Assembly: GCF_019977755.1 (NCBI RefSeq)
Contig: NZ_AP025144.1
Span: 1,054,001-1,118,000 of the forward strand
Origin: Vibrio penaeicida
GTDB taxonomy: Bacteria > Pseudomonadota > Gammaproteobacteria > Enterobacterales > Vibrionaceae
DNA length: 64,000 bases
Direction: 5' to 3'
Below the pieces are notes generated by a model, which searched no databases, was not told the DNA's origin, and saw nothing but the letters and a program-made list of their open reading frames with translations. Shown here one piece after another: positions 8,588 through 18,224 of the stretch (positions are counted from its first letter, which is position 1; the number at the start of each line of letters is the position of its first letter). The translations under genes were made by a program, and so were the position numbers.

Positions 8588-11500
8588 TTACATGTCGCTA
8601 TTTTGGCTGTTTAGCAAGGCTTCAATTTTGGGTAGCAATGATTTGAGTTGAGCTAACGTATTGAGTAACGGAGGTTTTGCTCCGAGCTTGGAATGATTTT
8701 CGATTTCTTGTGTCAGTTTGTACAGCTCGTCTAGCCCTATTGTGGATGCAGAAGATTTCAATTTGTGGGCAATGTTCGCTACAACGCTCATTTCAAACTC
8801 TTCGCTTTCAACGTCTGCTAAAGCCTGATATTGCGGTAAGCTCAACTGCATAAAATCATTAACGCTCTGCTTGTAGGCATTCATATCACCGCCAAATATG
8901 GTATCAACCACTTCTAGGTTCATCGCCACTCCTGAGCTGGTGACTGTGTCTGAATTTGGCATCCAGTCGTGAAGCATCCGTTTGAGTTTTTCCAATTCAA
9001 TAGGCTTTGGAAGGTAATCATCCATTCCGGCGGTTAAGCATTTCTTAGCTTCACCAATCATTGCATTAGCAGTTACAGCGATGATGGGAATTCTACGCCC
9101 TTTTTCGATTTGTTTTTGGCGAAGAGCAGAAGTGAGCTCGTACCCGTCACATTCTGGCATGTGGCAATCGGTTAGCACCAAATCAAAGTCATATTGTTCA
9201 TAAATGGCTTGTGCCTGTAAGCCTTCGTCTGCAAGTTTGCATTCGTAGCCCAATGCTTTGAGCTGTTTTTTTATGACTTCTTGGTTTACCGGGTTATCTT
9301 CTGCCACCAAAATGAGCCCTTTTGACTCTCCAGCACTGATCTCCTTGAGATCCAGCTGATCTTCGGTATGTGGTGCAATATCGAATGGGCTTTCCATGCC
9401 TGTCACAACTCGCAATCCGTACCTAAGGTTTGAAAGCTTGAGAGGCTGTGCAGAGATAGAGAAAGTTCGTTCACTGATTTGCGAAGAAATATTAGCTTGA
9501 GGCAGTAATTCCAAATACTTAATGGAATCATGTAATGCTGCTGGCTCTATCGCCACGAGATCAGCAAGGTTGTCCGTAATGATGATGCAATGAGGATCAG
9601 TAAGCTTGAGGTTCGGGAACAGCTGACGATCCAGTTTTTTCCAAGGCACACAAAGTGTTTTAAGGTAGCTTGGAAGATGACTGTTTAGCCAGTCAGTCGA
9701 TAAGTCGACGTATACCTGAGTTTCAGCGATATGTACTGGGTTTACGCGATTGCTTGGATCTTGAGAGAATGGGAAAGTCAGGTGAATACTGAATGTTGTT
9801 CCAATTCCCACCGTGCTGTTTACCGAGATTTCTCCCCCCATGAGCTCAGTCAAATGTTTCGATATCGATAAGCCTAACCCTGTTCCACCAAAGCGGCGTG
9901 TTGTATCTGATTCCGCTTGTGTAAACGGAGTGAACAGGGTACTTATTTGATCTTGATGAATACCGATTCCATTATCTTTAATATCGAATTGAATAGTGAT
10001 TTCATTAATATCAATAAAATAGGCATGAACTTCGAGCGAGACTTCGCCACGTCTGGACAGTTTTGACGAGAACTTAATAGCATTGCCGATAATGTTAAAT
10101 AATATCTGACGCAACCGAACCGGATCGCCTAACACCTCTTCTGGTAACTCTGGGTCTATATAAAGCTGGAATACAATGCCCGCATTTTCTGCGCTTGGTG
10201 ATAGAGTAGCGACAACATTTTCCAGTGTTTCTCGAAGAGGAAGCGTTGTTTGCTCTACATCGAGTTTACCTGCCTCTATCTTAGAAAAATCGAGAATATC
10301 GTTAATGATATTCAGCAGTGAAAATGAAGACTCCCGAACAGTTTTAAGCATTCTTTGCTGTTCGCGGTTGACTCTGGTGGTATTGAGCAAGTCGATCATA
10401 CCTATAATGCCATTCATTGGGGTGCGAATCTCGTGGCTCATGGTAGCCAAGAAGTTGGCTTTTGCCTTCGTTGCGGATTCGGCGTTGTCGCGTGCGATGA
10501 TCACTTCTTGCTGATATTGATTCCTTTCTATCTGGTTTTGGCGAAACGCTTCTAGCATTCGCGCCATTTCCCCAACCTCATCACTGCGATAGCGATAGGG
10601 CACTTTGATACTGGTATCACCTTTTATAAGGCTTTTCATCTGCTGATTGATGGTGAGAAGTGGTGCACTAATAGAGCGATAAATGTAAATGATTACCACA
10701 GTACAAAACATTAGAACGGCAAAGATAGAGCCAAATAAGAAATAGTTGTAATTGTTGGTTAGGTTATCGAGAACAGTGAGCCTTTCCGTCATTTGGTTAT
10801 CTAGCCGGGCACTTAATAAACCAATTGTATCGGAAAGCTGCTTGTATTCTTGCCCCGTTACTTCTTCTGCAATCTTAAGGACACCTTGCTTATCGTTATT
10901 ATTGTAGCGTTCAAATACTTCAAAGCCACCATTGCGCATAACTCGTAGCTCTGCCCGCAATGTTTCAATGACTTCATGAGAAGAAGGTTCGTTGAGTAAA
11001 TACTTGAGCCACGTAAGTAAGAATTCAGCCCTTTGAATGGAAGATGAAAACTCTTCCTTTACACCTTGGGCTCCTAATACATAAACTTTCATTTGCATAT
11101 TAAGATCGTTAATTAACTCAAACAGTTCATCGCTTTGAAGAGATAGCTTAGATGCATGAGCATTCGATTCCAGTACTTGAACCTTTTCTGAGAGGTTGAG
11201 TAGTGATTGCCCTGTTGAATCAACCATTGAAGTTACTTGAGCTTTTGCCCAAATTTCGTCATTGGGGTTGTAGAATGAGAAAATATCGAGCTTAACGCGA
11301 TTCTCGAATTGGAAAAATAAGCTACTCAGTTCTTGGATTGTATTAATATCGACGGATTCGGACTTTTCAATCACATCTAGGTAATGAAAGAACTGTTCTC
11401 GGTTTTTATCAAACGATTCAGAACGTGCGGCATCACCAAGAATGTAATGCAGCATATCGGCATTCATATCTCCAATCACATCTAGCAAATTAATTGAAGC

Positions 11501-11668
11501 GAGCTCTCCAGGAATGTTCTGTCTGCTTATCGTTGCATTATTTTCCTGAACTTGAGAATAAAGCTGAAAACTAAGGATCGCCTTAGTGACAACTATCGCC
11601 GCAATTGCCACCATAGCAATCGTTATCTTGCCGGAGATCATCTGCCATTTGGTAATGAAATAGCCCAT
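8588..11668 (-). CDS. Hybrid sensor histidine kinase with receiver and Hpt domains
   Basis: An inner-membrane phosphorelay kinase of 1026 aa. Order: TM1 (about 12-32), helical periplasmic domain (about 36-305), TM2 (about 309-331), HAMP, HisKA with SHEIRTP (His412), HATPase with NAIKFS, DNGIGI and GGTGLGL, receiver (about 784-900) with phospho-acceptor Asp834 in VLTDCHMP, and a C-terminal Hpt with IAHKLKSSAS (His968). It is a complete one-protein H-D-H relay of the ArcB/BarA/TorS layout. It is divergent from a REC-EAL gene with about 110 bases between starts, which makes that protein the likely partner; signal unknown. Confidence 0.9.
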   Translation of the reverse strand: MGYFITKWQMISGKITIAMVAIAAIVVTKAILSFQLYSQVQENNATISRQNIPGELASINLLDVIGDMNADMLHYILGDAARSESFDKNREQFFHYLDVIEKSESVDINTIQELSSLFFQFENRVKLDIFSFYNPNDEIWAKAQVTSMVDSTGQSLLNLSEKVQVLESNAHASKLSLQSDELFELINDLNMQMKVYVLGAQGVKEEFSSSIQRAEFLLTWLKYLLNEPSSHEVIETLRAELRVMRNGGFEVFERYNNNDKQGVLKIAEEVTGQEYKQLSDTIGLLSARLDNQMTERLTVLDNLTNNYNYFLFGSIFAVLMFCTVVIIYIYRSISAPLLTINQQMKSLIKGDTSIKVPYRYRSDEVGEMARMLEAFRQNQIERNQYQQEVIIARDNAESATKAKANFLATMSHEIRTPMNGIIGMIDLLNTTRVNREQQRMLKTVRESSFSLLNIINDILDFSKIEAGKLDVEQTTLPLRETLENVVATLSPSAENAGIVFQLYIDPELPEEVLGDPVRLRQILFNIIGNAIKFSSKLSRRGEVSLEVHAYFIDINEITIQFDIKDNGIGIHQDQISTLFTPFTQAESDTTRRFGGTGLGLSISKHLTELMGGEISVNSTVGIGTTFSIHLTFPFSQDPSNRVNPVHIAETQVYVDLSTDWLNSHLPSYLKTLCVPWKKLDRQLFPNLKLTDPHCIIITDNLADLVAIEPAALHDSIKYLELLPQANISSQISERTFSISAQPLKLSNLRYGLRVVTGMESPFDIAPHTEDQLDLKEISAGESKGLILVAEDNPVNQEVIKKQLKALGYECKLADEGLQAQAIYEQYDFDLVLTDCHMPECDGYELTSALRQKQIEKGRRIPIIAVTANAMIGEAKKCLTAGMDDYLPKPIELEKLKRMLHDWMPNSDTVTSSGVAMNLEVVDTIFGGDMNAYKQSVNDFMQLSLPQYQALADVESEEFEMSVVANIAHKLKSSASTIGLDELYKLTQEIENHSKLGAKPPLLNTLAQLKSLLPKIEALLNSQNSDM

Positions 11669-11780
11669 AATCGTTCACCACAATTATAAAATGTAACTTT
11701 TTGTAACATATTTTGTATGCTAAAGTAAGTCAAATATCAATACAAAATCATTGGAATTTGCCGGAGGCTGTAACCCGAAA
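11669..11780. promoter_or_regulatory. Divergent control region, TGTAAC direct repeats
   Basis: TGTAAC occurs at 11692-11697 and again at 11702-11707, ten bases (one helical turn) apart, between the two divergent signalling genes. Such phasing is typical of regulator binding sites; the regulator is not known. Confidence 0.35.
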
Positions 11781-13010
11781 ATGACAGAGCAATCGTTTGA
11801 GCAACTGCATGTTCTGGTAATTGATGATGATCCCTTTATATTGAATATGCTTGAGAGAGCACTGAGCTCTATGGGGATTGTTCAAATTACCTTAACCACT
11901 AATTCTGTCGAAGGAGCGGAGGCTATCTCCTGTCAGCTCAATCCAGTCAATGTAGTTATTTCTGATTTGAACATGCCGTCTCTCGATGGTGTCGAGTTAA
12001 TTCGTCATATGGAAGCACTACACCATAGCGCTTCACTGATTTTGATCAGCGGTGAAGACGACCGAATTTTGCAAACCGCCGTTAAAATCGCTCAGGAAAG
12101 AGGAATCCCTGTACTCGGGGCATTGTCTAAACCTATCAATACTGAAGAGCTGAAACGCATGTTCAGTTCTTCTGGTCTGATGGGAGGCAATCAAGGATAC
12201 CGAGTGAATCTGACGGCGATTGGCGCTGAGTTACGGCAAGCCATAGTGAAAGGCGATATTGTTCCTCACTATCAGCCTCAGCTTTGTATTCAAAGTAGAA
12301 AAGTCGTTGGAGTGGAAGCGCTTGCTCGTTGGAATCACCCTGAAAGAGGCACCATCCCACCAAACGTATTTATCCCAATTGCCGAAAAATTAGGTTTAAT
12401 AAATCACTTAACTGAGATGATTTTCAAACAGGGTATTGCCGATTTAGCCCGTTGGAAAGCAAATGGCTTGGACTTAACCTTGTCGGTGAATTTCTCTCAT
12501 TACTGTCTATCGAACTTGGAGATTCCTAGGCAAGTGAAAGAATTGGTGATGGAGCACGACATTCCTGCGCATCATATCGTTATCGAAATTACAGAGTCAT
12601 TACTCAGTAAAGATGCGACAACCAGCTTGGATATTCTTACTCGCTTCCGATTAAAAGGCTTTGGTTTGTCTATTGATGATTTTGGTACTGGGTTTTCCAC
12701 GATGGAGCAATTACAGCGAGTTCCGTTTACTGAACTTAAATTGGATCGCTCTTTCGTTCATGAAGCCGAAAATAGCAAGGTAAGCAAAGCCATTATTGAA
12801 ACCAGCTTATCGCTAGCAAAAAAATTAGAAATATCGACAGTGGCAGAAGGTGTGGAGACGTTCCGAGAGCTGGAATTTGTCATGAACAATGGCTGTGATT
12901 TGGTGCAAGGGTACTATGTATCTCCGCCGATGAAAGTGGAAGATTTTGAGCAATGGTTGAGTGATAACCAAAGCTTTGACCACTTGTTCAAACCACCTGT
13001 TTCGGATTAG
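11781..13010 (+). CDS. REC-EAL response regulator, c-di-GMP phosphodiesterase
   Basis: A cytoplasmic response regulator with an N-terminal receiver (VIDDDP; phospho-acceptor Asp in VVISDLNMP) and a C-terminal EAL domain that should hydrolyse c-di-GMP to pGpG. The EAL signature GVEALARWNHPERG, the acidic EITESL, IDDFGTGFSTMEQL with both metal aspartates, LKLDRSFV lysine and AEGVET are all present, so it looks active. Unlike V. cholerae VieA there is no C-terminal HTH. I chose ATG 11781; an in-frame TTG at 11751 exists, but GGAGG at 11763-11767 precedes 11781 (spacing 13, rather long). Confidence 0.92.
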   Translation: MTEQSFEQLHVLVIDDDPFILNMLERALSSMGIVQITLTTNSVEGAEAISCQLNPVNVVISDLNMPSLDGVELIRHMEALHHSASLILISGEDDRILQTAVKIAQERGIPVLGALSKPINTEELKRMFSSSGLMGGNQGYRVNLTAIGAELRQAIVKGDIVPHYQPQLCIQSRKVVGVEALARWNHPERGTIPPNVFIPIAEKLGLINHLTEMIFKQGIADLARWKANGLDLTLSVNFSHYCLSNLEIPRQVKELVMEHDIPAHHIVIEITESLLSKDATTSLDILTRFRLKGFGLSIDDFGTGFSTMEQLQRVPFTELKLDRSFVHEAENSKVSKAIIETSLSLAKKLEISTVAEGVETFRELEFVMNNGCDLVQGYYVSPPMKVEDFEQWLSDNQSFDHLFKPPVSD

Positions 13011-13045
13011 CTGTTTGATAGCAACAGATACTAAGAATTCTTTAT

Positions 13046-13080
13046 AAAAAAACAGCGGCTGAGTTAGCCGCTGTTTTTTT
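13046..13080. terminator. Bidirectional terminator between EAL gene and minE
   Basis: A five-A run, AACAGCGGCT, short loop, AGCCGCTG and a seven-T run; serves the convergent EAL and minCDE transcripts. Confidence 0.85.
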
Positions 13081-13091
13081 GTTGATCGTTA

Positions 13092-13355
13092 TTACTTGTC
13101 TTCGTCGGGCAACTTTACGTTGAGCTCTAGTACTGACAAATCATCATCATTTTGTTCAAGCGATACATTGACCATTTCAGGGTCGATGTCGACATATTTA
13201 CTGATGACTTTTAGAATATCTTCTTTTAGTTGCGGTAAGTAGGTTGGGGCATCGGACCCTTCGTTACGACGCTCTGCAACAATTATCTGCAGGCGCTCTT
13301 TAGCAACATTGGCGGATGTTTTCTTTTGTGGTCGGAAAAACTCCAATAAAGACAT
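13092..13355 (-). CDS. minE: MinE, cell division topological specificity factor
   Basis: Stimulates MinD ATPase and drives pole-to-pole Min oscillation so the Z ring forms at mid-cell. 87 aa, the usual size (E. coli 88). The N-terminal [27 protein letters not shown] membrane/MinD-binding helix is followed by the topological-specificity dimer domain ending in an acidic tail. ATG at 13355 lies two bases after the minD stop, so minD and minE are translated as a unit. Confidence 0.97.
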   Translation of the reverse strand: MSLLEFFRPQKKTSANVAKERLQIIVAERRNEGSDAPTYLPQLKEDILKVISKYVDIDPEMVNVSLEQNDDDLSVLELNVKLPDEDK

Positions 13356-13357
13356 AA

Positions 13358-14170
13358 TTAGCCCCCAAATAGTCGTTTAAAGATGCCTTTCTTTTGCTCC
13401 GTTAAGAAGCGGAACGCTCTTTCATTGCCCAGCAAGCGCTCAACTGCATCATCGTAGGCGAGACCTGCATCAGACTCGTCATCAAAAATCACTGGCACAC
13501 CTTTATTCGATGCATTCAGAACCGCTTGGCTTTCTGGAATCACACCCAATAGAGAAATGTGCAGAATCTCTTCCACGTCTTCAACACTCAACATTTCGCC
13601 TAGTGTTACGCGTTCTGGGTTGTAGCGAGTTAACAACAAGTGCTGCTTTACTGGCTCTAACCCTTCTTCTGCGCGTCGGCTCTTAGAGTCAAGTATTCCT
13701 AGAATTCGGTCAGAATCACGCACTGACGAAACTTCAGGGTTCGTCGTAACAATGGCTTCATCTGCAAAGTATAGTGCCATGAGCGCACCTTGCTCGATGC
13801 CCGCAGGTGAATCGCAAATGATGAAATCGAAGCCCATTTCATCCAACTCAGTCAAAATTCGCTGTACGCCTTCTTTTGTTAGCGCGTCTTTATCACGAGT
13901 TTGTGAAGCAGGAAGAATGAACAAATTTTCAGTGCGCTTGTCCTTAATCATAGCTTGATTAAGTGTGGCTTCACCGTTGATAACATTAACGAAATCGTAA
14001 ACTACTCGGCGTTCACAACCCATAATCAGGTCGAGGTTACGTAAGCCAATATCAAAGTCGATGACGGCCGTTTTTTTACCTTTGAGAGCGAGCCCAGAGG
14101 CGATCGCTGCGCTAGAGGTGGTTTTACCAACGCCACCTTTACCTGATGTAACAACAATGATGCGTGCCAT
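13358..14170 (-). CDS. minD: MinD, septum-site ATPase
   Basis: ParA/MinD-type ATPase that recruits MinC to the membrane. Deviant Walker [13 protein letters not shown] near residue 10, Walker B-like [11 protein letters not shown], and a C-terminal amphipathic membrane-targeting helix [11 protein letters not shown]. 270 aa as in E. coli. I start at ATG 14170, with AAGGAAAA six bases upstream; a TTG one codon earlier (14173) is less likely. Middle gene of minC-minD-minE. Confidence 0.97.
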   Translation of the reverse strand: MARIIVVTSGKGGVGKTTSSAAIASGLALKGKKTAVIDFDIGLRNLDLIMGCERRVVYDFVNVINGEATLNQAMIKDKRTENLFILPASQTRDKDALTKEGVQRILTELDEMGFDFIICDSPAGIEQGALMALYFADEAIVTTNPEVSSVRDSDRILGILDSKSRRAEEGLEPVKQHLLLTRYNPERVTLGEMLSVEDVEEILHISLLGVIPESQAVLNASNKGVPVIFDDESDAGLAYDDAVERLLGNERAFRFLTEQKKGIFKRLFGG

Positions 14171-14183
14171 CAAATTTTCCTTT

Positions 14184-14843
14184 TTAAATCGTGAGGGTGT
14201 CGATTGTCAGTTGGTCTTCATGCATGCTGAGCATGATTTTTTTCTGCCAATACGTACTGTCAATTTGGTCACTGAGCCAATAATTCCCTGCAATGGAAAT
14301 CAGCTCAGCCTGTAAATCGTGGCAAATGATCTTTGCTTCTTTTTGCCCGCTGGCTCCAGCGATGGCTCTGCCTCGCAAAGAGCCATGGATATGAATACTG
14401 CCATCGGCAATCACTTCGGCACCAGCACTAACATGGTTCAATATGACCAAGTCACCATCTTTCGCATAGATTTGCTGACCAGAGCGAATAGGAGTACGTA
14501 CGATTTTAGTCGGTGCCATTTGGGCAGGAGCGGTGGTGGTCTTACTTGACGACATAACGGCAAACCCAGCTTCTTTTGCTGAAGATTGTGCACGTTTGTC
14601 TTTGCAACCAGTCACGCCAACAGGGATCATTCCTGTTGAAAGAACCCCCGCTTTTAACTGCTGAAAATCGACATCACCGGACATTTGTTCGATGTTAAGC
14701 ACTACTGGCGCATATTGGAAAAATGCAGGGGCTTGTTCGACTTTGTCGTGTAGAAAACGTACACTCTCGCTCACGTCAGTGCCTGACAGGTGAAGGACAG
14801 ATAACGTAAAACTGCTACCTTTTAAATCCGTGGATGTTGTCAT
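14184..14843 (-). CDS. minC: MinC, Z-ring assembly inhibitor
   Basis: Blocks FtsZ polymerisation near the poles. The N-terminal half is the FtsZ-binding domain; the C-terminal beta-helix domain is recognisable by [20 protein letters not shown] and [24 protein letters not shown] repeats that bind MinD. 219 aa is normal. First gene of the min operon; the 177-base AT-rich gap to ycgL on the other strand must hold both promoters. Confidence 0.96.
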   Translation of the reverse strand: MTTSTDLKGSSFTLSVLHLSGTDVSESVRFLHDKVEQAPAFFQYAPVVLNIEQMSGDVDFQQLKAGVLSTGMIPVGVTGCKDKRAQSSAKEAGFAVMSSSKTTTAPAQMAPTKIVRTPIRSGQQIYAKDGDLVILNHVSAGAEVIADGSIHIHGSLRGRAIAGASGQKEAKIICHDLQAELISIAGNYWLSDQIDSTYWQKKIMLSMHEDQLTIDTLTI

Positions 14844-15020
14844 GATTAAATTTCAAACAATTTGGCTTGGGCTCAAACCCTAAAATGGTAGCATGTTATA
14901 TTTCTACACAATCCTCATCAAGCAACTTATTGTCAAATAGACGCTTTACGTTCAAAATCTCTTAAACTTTACGAAAACTTCACTTTTTAGCGAAGAAAAA
15001 TACGCAAGAATAGGTCCCAT

Positions 15021-15296
15021 ATGTTGTGTTCTATCTACAAAAGCCCTAAAAAAGAAGGGGCATACCTGTACATTCCTAAGAAAGATGATTTTTCTGAGGT
15101 TCCGCAGCCTTTAAAAGACATGTTTGGTAAACCTGTCTTTGTTATGGTCATCAAAATTGATGGTCGAAAACTAGCGCAGGTAGACGTAGAAAAAGTAAAA
15201 GAATCAATGGAAAATGAAGGGTATTTCCTTCAGCTTCCACCACCACCAGAAAACTTACTAGAAAAATATAAAGAGCAGAAGGCGAAGCAAAAATAA
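15021..15296 (+). CDS. YcgL-domain protein
   Basis: Small conserved gammaproteobacterial protein (YcgL/DUF709 family). It has the family start [23 protein letters not shown] and the middle [11 protein letters not shown] segment; 91 aa versus about 97-108 in E. coli. No signal peptide. Biochemical function unknown. YcgL genes commonly lie divergent from minC, as here, which supports the call. A 27-base gap separates it from the transglycosylase. Confidence 0.92.
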   Translation: MLCSIYKSPKKEGAYLYIPKKDDFSEVPQPLKDMFGKPVFVMVIKIDGRKLAQVDVEKVKESMENEGYFLQLPPPPENLLEKYKEQKAKQK

Positions 15297-15323
15297 TAAC
15301 GCTAGCCGCTCAGGGAGAAAGGC

Positions 15324-16292
15324 TTGAAAAAACTACTCGTTGCTTTGTTAGGTTTGGGCTTGAGCCATTCGGCAATTGCCCAGCCTGATTTTGATGAATA
15401 TGTCACAGGGCTGAAAGCAGAAGCCTTAGAGAAAGGGATTTCTCAGTCAATTATTGATAAGGCATTTGAAAACGTCACCTATAAACCAAGAGCCGTAAAA
15501 GCAGACAGAAACCAGCCGGAAAAAAAGCTGACTTTGGATGAATATATACCCAGAGCAGTACCTAGTTGGAAGGTGAAGCAGGCTAAAGCGCTTTACAATA
15601 AACATTATGCTGAACTGAAACGAATCGGTGATGAGTATGGAGTTCAACCAAGATTCATTGTTGCACTCTGGGGAGTGGAAAGTAACTTCGGAAAGCTTAC
15701 GGGTGGTTATAGCGTGATAGATGCGCTCACTACGTTGTCTTTTGATGGTCGCCGTGAGGCTTTTTTCCGCAAAGAAACCATGGCAGCGCTCACGATCCTA
15801 GATCAAGGGCACATTCTTCCTCATAAAATGAAAGGCTCATGGGCTGGGGCAATGGGGCAGTGCCAATTTATGCCTAGCTCCTTCCTTGCGTATGCCGCCG
15901 ACGGCAACAATGATGGGAAGAAAGATATCTGGAATACTAAGTCAGATGTGTTCGCTTCTACAGCCAATTATTTAAGCCAATCTGGGTGGAACGACAAGTA
16001 CACCTGGGGGCGTCAGGTCACGATACCCGCAGGTTTTGATATGAACCTTGAGGGGCGTCAGAAAGCCAAAGCAAGAACATTGGCAGAGTGGAGCAAGTTG
16101 GGTGTGACTCGAATCAACGGTAAAACACTTCCTCAGCCTAAAGAAGATATTGATGCGTGGTTAATCATGCCCGATGATGAAAATGGTCGCGCTTATCTGA
16201 TTTACAATAATTATCAGGTGTTGATGAAGTGGAATCGCTCATACTATTTCGGTATCGCGGTAAGTCATCTAGCCGATAAAATTGTGCAGTAA
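15324..16292 (+). CDS. Lytic murein transglycosylase (MltB-like)
   Basis: Cleaves peptidoglycan glycan strands with formation of 1,6-anhydro-MurNAc. A type I signal peptide (MKKLLVALLGLGLSHSAIA) without lipobox cysteine indicates a soluble periplasmic enzyme, unlike lipoprotein MltB. Catalytic glutamate lies in WGVESNFGKL (about residue 119), and GAMGQCQFMPSSF is the family motif. 322 aa. Start is TTG at 15324 with GGGAGAAAGG directly upstream; no better start exists because the signal peptide begins there. It ends in a strong terminator. Confidence 0.92.
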   Translation: MKKLLVALLGLGLSHSAIAQPDFDEYVTGLKAEALEKGISQSIIDKAFENVTYKPRAVKADRNQPEKKLTLDEYIPRAVPSWKVKQAKALYNKHYAELKRIGDEYGVQPRFIVALWGVESNFGKLTGGYSVIDALTTLSFDGRREAFFRKETMAALTILDQGHILPHKMKGSWAGAMGQCQFMPSSFLAYAADGNNDGKKDIWNTKSDVFASTANYLSQSGWNDKYTWGRQVTIPAGFDMNLEGRQKAKARTLAEWSKLGVTRINGKTLPQPKEDIDAWLIMPDDENGRAYLIYNNYQVLMKWNRSYYFGIAVSHLADKIVQ

Positions 16293-16311
16293 TAGTTTTT
16301 GAAGCTCCAAG

Positions 16312-16342
16312 AAAAAGCGAAGCATCAGTGCTTCGCTTTTTA
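16312..16342. terminator. Bidirectional terminator between transglycosylase and folD
   Basis: AAAAAGCGAAGCA and TGCTTCGCTTTTT form a 13-bp stem around TCAG; serves both convergent genes. Confidence 0.85.
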
Positions 16343-16382
16343 GTAGGAATAATGGATTGCAGATTCAACTGAAAGCTGAATG

Positions 16383-17237
16383 TTAGCTGTTGTATTGTTC
16401 GCAGGCCAGCATCGTGTTTTCGATAAGGCTTGCAACGGTCATTGGACCAACACCACCAGGTACCGGTGTAATAAAACTCGCGTTTTCCTTAGCCACATCG
16501 TATTCAACATCGCCAACCAATTTACCTGAATCTAAGCGGTTGATGCCGACATCAACAACAATTGCCCCTTTCTTAATCCAAGCGCCAGGAACAAAATTTG
16601 GCTTGCCAACCGCAACCACAACCACATCTGCTTGGCGGACGTGACTTTCTAAATCTTTCGTGAAGCGGTGACACGTCGTCGTTGTGCAACCTGCAAGCAA
16701 CAACTCAAGCGTCATAGGACGACCAACAATATTCGATGCGCCCACAACAACGGCGTGCTTTCCACGTAACTCGATATTGTAGCGATCCAGTAAAGTAATG
16801 ATGCCTTTCGGCGTGCATGAGCGAAGTTTAGGGATACGCTGAGACAAACGACCCACGTTATATGGGTGGAAGCCATCTACGTCTTTATTGGGTGTAATGT
16901 GTTCTAAAACTTTGGTGCTATCGATGCCTGCTGGTAGAGGGAGCTGTACAAGAATACCGTCGATTTCACCGTCTTGGTTTAATTCATCGACCAAAGCCAA
17001 TAGTTCTTCTTCTGAAGTTGTGGCAGGAAGGTCAAAAGACTTAGAAACAAAGCCGACTTCTTCACATGCCTTACGCTTGCTGCCTACATAAACTTGAGAT
17101 GCTGGATCTTCACCAACTAAAACCACGGCAAGGCCTGGTGCGCGTAGCCCTGCATCAGTACGTGCTTTTACACGTGCTGCAACTTCTGAACGAACAGTTT
17201 GAGAAATGAGTTTGCCATCAATATTTTGAGCAGACAT
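16383..17237 (-). CDS. folD: FolD, methylene-THF dehydrogenase/cyclohydrolase
   Basis: Bifunctional enzyme interconverting 5,10-methylene-, methenyl- and 10-formyl-tetrahydrofolate with NADP. Shown by [20 protein letters not shown] (active-site Tyr and Lys), [19 protein letters not shown] and [14 protein letters not shown] start at ATG 17237 (MSAQNIDGK), with AAGGA five bases upstream, giving 284 aa like the family; the 20 codons further upstream are open but lack family similarity. Monocistronic, divergent from the tRNA gene. Confidence 0.96.
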   Translation of the reverse strand: MSAQNIDGKLISQTVRSEVAARVKARTDAGLRAPGLAVVLVGEDPASQVYVGSKRKACEEVGFVSKSFDLPATTSEEELLALVDELNQDGEIDGILVQLPLPAGIDSTKVLEHITPNKDVDGFHPYNVGRLSQRIPKLRSCTPKGIITLLDRYNIELRGKHAVVVGASNIVGRPMTLELLLAGCTTTTCHRFTKDLESHVRQADVVVVAVGKPNFVPGAWIKKGAIVVDVGINRLDSGKLVGDVEYDVAKENASFITPVPGGVGPMTVASLIENTMLACEQYNS

Positions 17238-17395
17238 GGTATTCCTTGAGGTTATGGGGCTGAATTTTTGGCGTATTGTCGCAAAAAAAGATGACAATAT
17301 CTATTGCGCAAACGATTGCTAGCAGGGCTTTCGGTGTGTTTTTCTCCATTCCGGCTTTTTTTTGGTCATTCGAATCAGAATGTTAGATAAATTCG

Positions 17396-17423
17396 TTGAC
17401 CTTGTTCAATCATCTCGTATAAT
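17396..17423 (+). promoter_or_regulatory. Sigma-70 promoter of tRNA-Arg
   Basis: TTGACC (17396-17401), a 16-base spacer and perfect TATAAT (17418-17423), 14 bases before the tRNA 5' end. Confidence 0.85.
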
Positions 17424-17437
17424 CCTTTTCCTGTAGC

Positions 17438-17514
17438 GCGCCCTTAGCTCAGCTGGATAGAGCACGTCCCTTCTAAGGATGTGGTCGAAGGTTCGAATCC
17501 TTCAGGGCGTGCCA
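17438..17514 (+). tRNA. tRNA-Arg (anticodon TCT)
   Basis: 77 bases with genomic CCA. Acceptor GCGCCCT pairs with AGGGCGT, D stem GCTC/GAGC, anticodon stem CGTCC/GGATG around CTTCTAA giving anticodon TCT, T stem GAAGG/CCTTC around TTCGAAT. It reads AGA/AGG codons and corresponds to E. coli argU. Single gene with its own promoter and terminator. Confidence 0.97.
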
Positions 17515-17524
17515 TTATTTGAAA

Positions 17525-17560
17525 CCCCTGATAGCGAAAGCTGTCAGGGGTTTTCTCGTT
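17525..17560 (+). terminator. Terminator of tRNA-Arg
   Basis: CCCCTGATAGC / GCTGTCAGGGG stem with GAAA tetraloop, then TTTTCTCGTTTT. Confidence 0.85.
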
Positions 17561-17671
17561 TTATATGTTACCTATGAAAACCGTCAGCACAAGATAGGTA
17601 ACTTTACCTACGCGCTGTTAATACCCTAGATGTTACTCTTCACTTAATTTTGTTGAATTAGGGAAGAGTTC

Positions 17672-18166
17672 ATGACATTTCAATCAAATGCTCAAATCCA
17701 CCAGTTTATATCTGGCGCTTATTTCCACGATACGTTTACAACATACATTCAAAACCACAACCAATCCGCGATGGATGTGTACATCGAGTTGATGAGTAAA
17801 TCTCCTCAATGGGTAAACGCGCTGATGGATCTGCGAAATAGAATTGTGGGTGTCTTCGGGTTAAAAAACTTGGGAAAGATGCGAGAACTTCAAAGTGATA
17901 AAAAGGCGGCTGACTATCGTGTGGGTGACCGAGTGGGTATCTTCACATTGCACTCTGTGAACCGGCAAGAAGTGATTCTAAAAGACAACGACAAACACCT
18001 TAACGTAAAAGTCTCTTTCTATCTGGAAGATCTGGGAGATAGGATCCAAGTCCACGCGACGACGGTTGTCCACGTTCACAACAATCTTGGCCGATTGTAC
18101 ATGTTGTTTGTTACGCCAGCGCATAAGATCATCGTGCCGTCATCACTGAAAACGCTTACTTCATAA
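17672..18166 (+). CDS. DUF2867-like protein
   Basis: Soluble 164-aa protein that I place in the DUF2867 family from its overall pattern (short N-terminal targeting of a beta-rich lipid-binding-like fold, VGDRVGIFTLHSVNRQEVILKDND, then a final helix LFVTPAHKIIVPSSLK). No signal peptide. ATG 17672 has GGGAAGAG close upstream. It stands alone between the tRNA-Arg terminator and a convergent kinase gene. Function unknown. Confidence 0.75.
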   Translation: MTFQSNAQIHQFISGAYFHDTFTTYIQNHNQSAMDVYIELMSKSPQWVNALMDLRNRIVGVFGLKNLGKMRELQSDKKAADYRVGDRVGIFTLHSVNRQEVILKDNDKHLNVKVSFYLEDLGDRIQVHATTVVHVHNNLGRLYMLFVTPAHKIIVPSSLKTLTS

Positions 18167-18224
18167 TGGTCGTTTGAATTTAGCACAAACTCCTGCGAGT
18201 GAATCACAGTGAAAGCGAAACCGC

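Noticed and set aside
17438-18166. tRNA-Arg as an integration site for an island
   Set aside because: No integrase and no duplicated tRNA 3' end were found downstream; the tRNA has its own terminator and ordinary neighbours.
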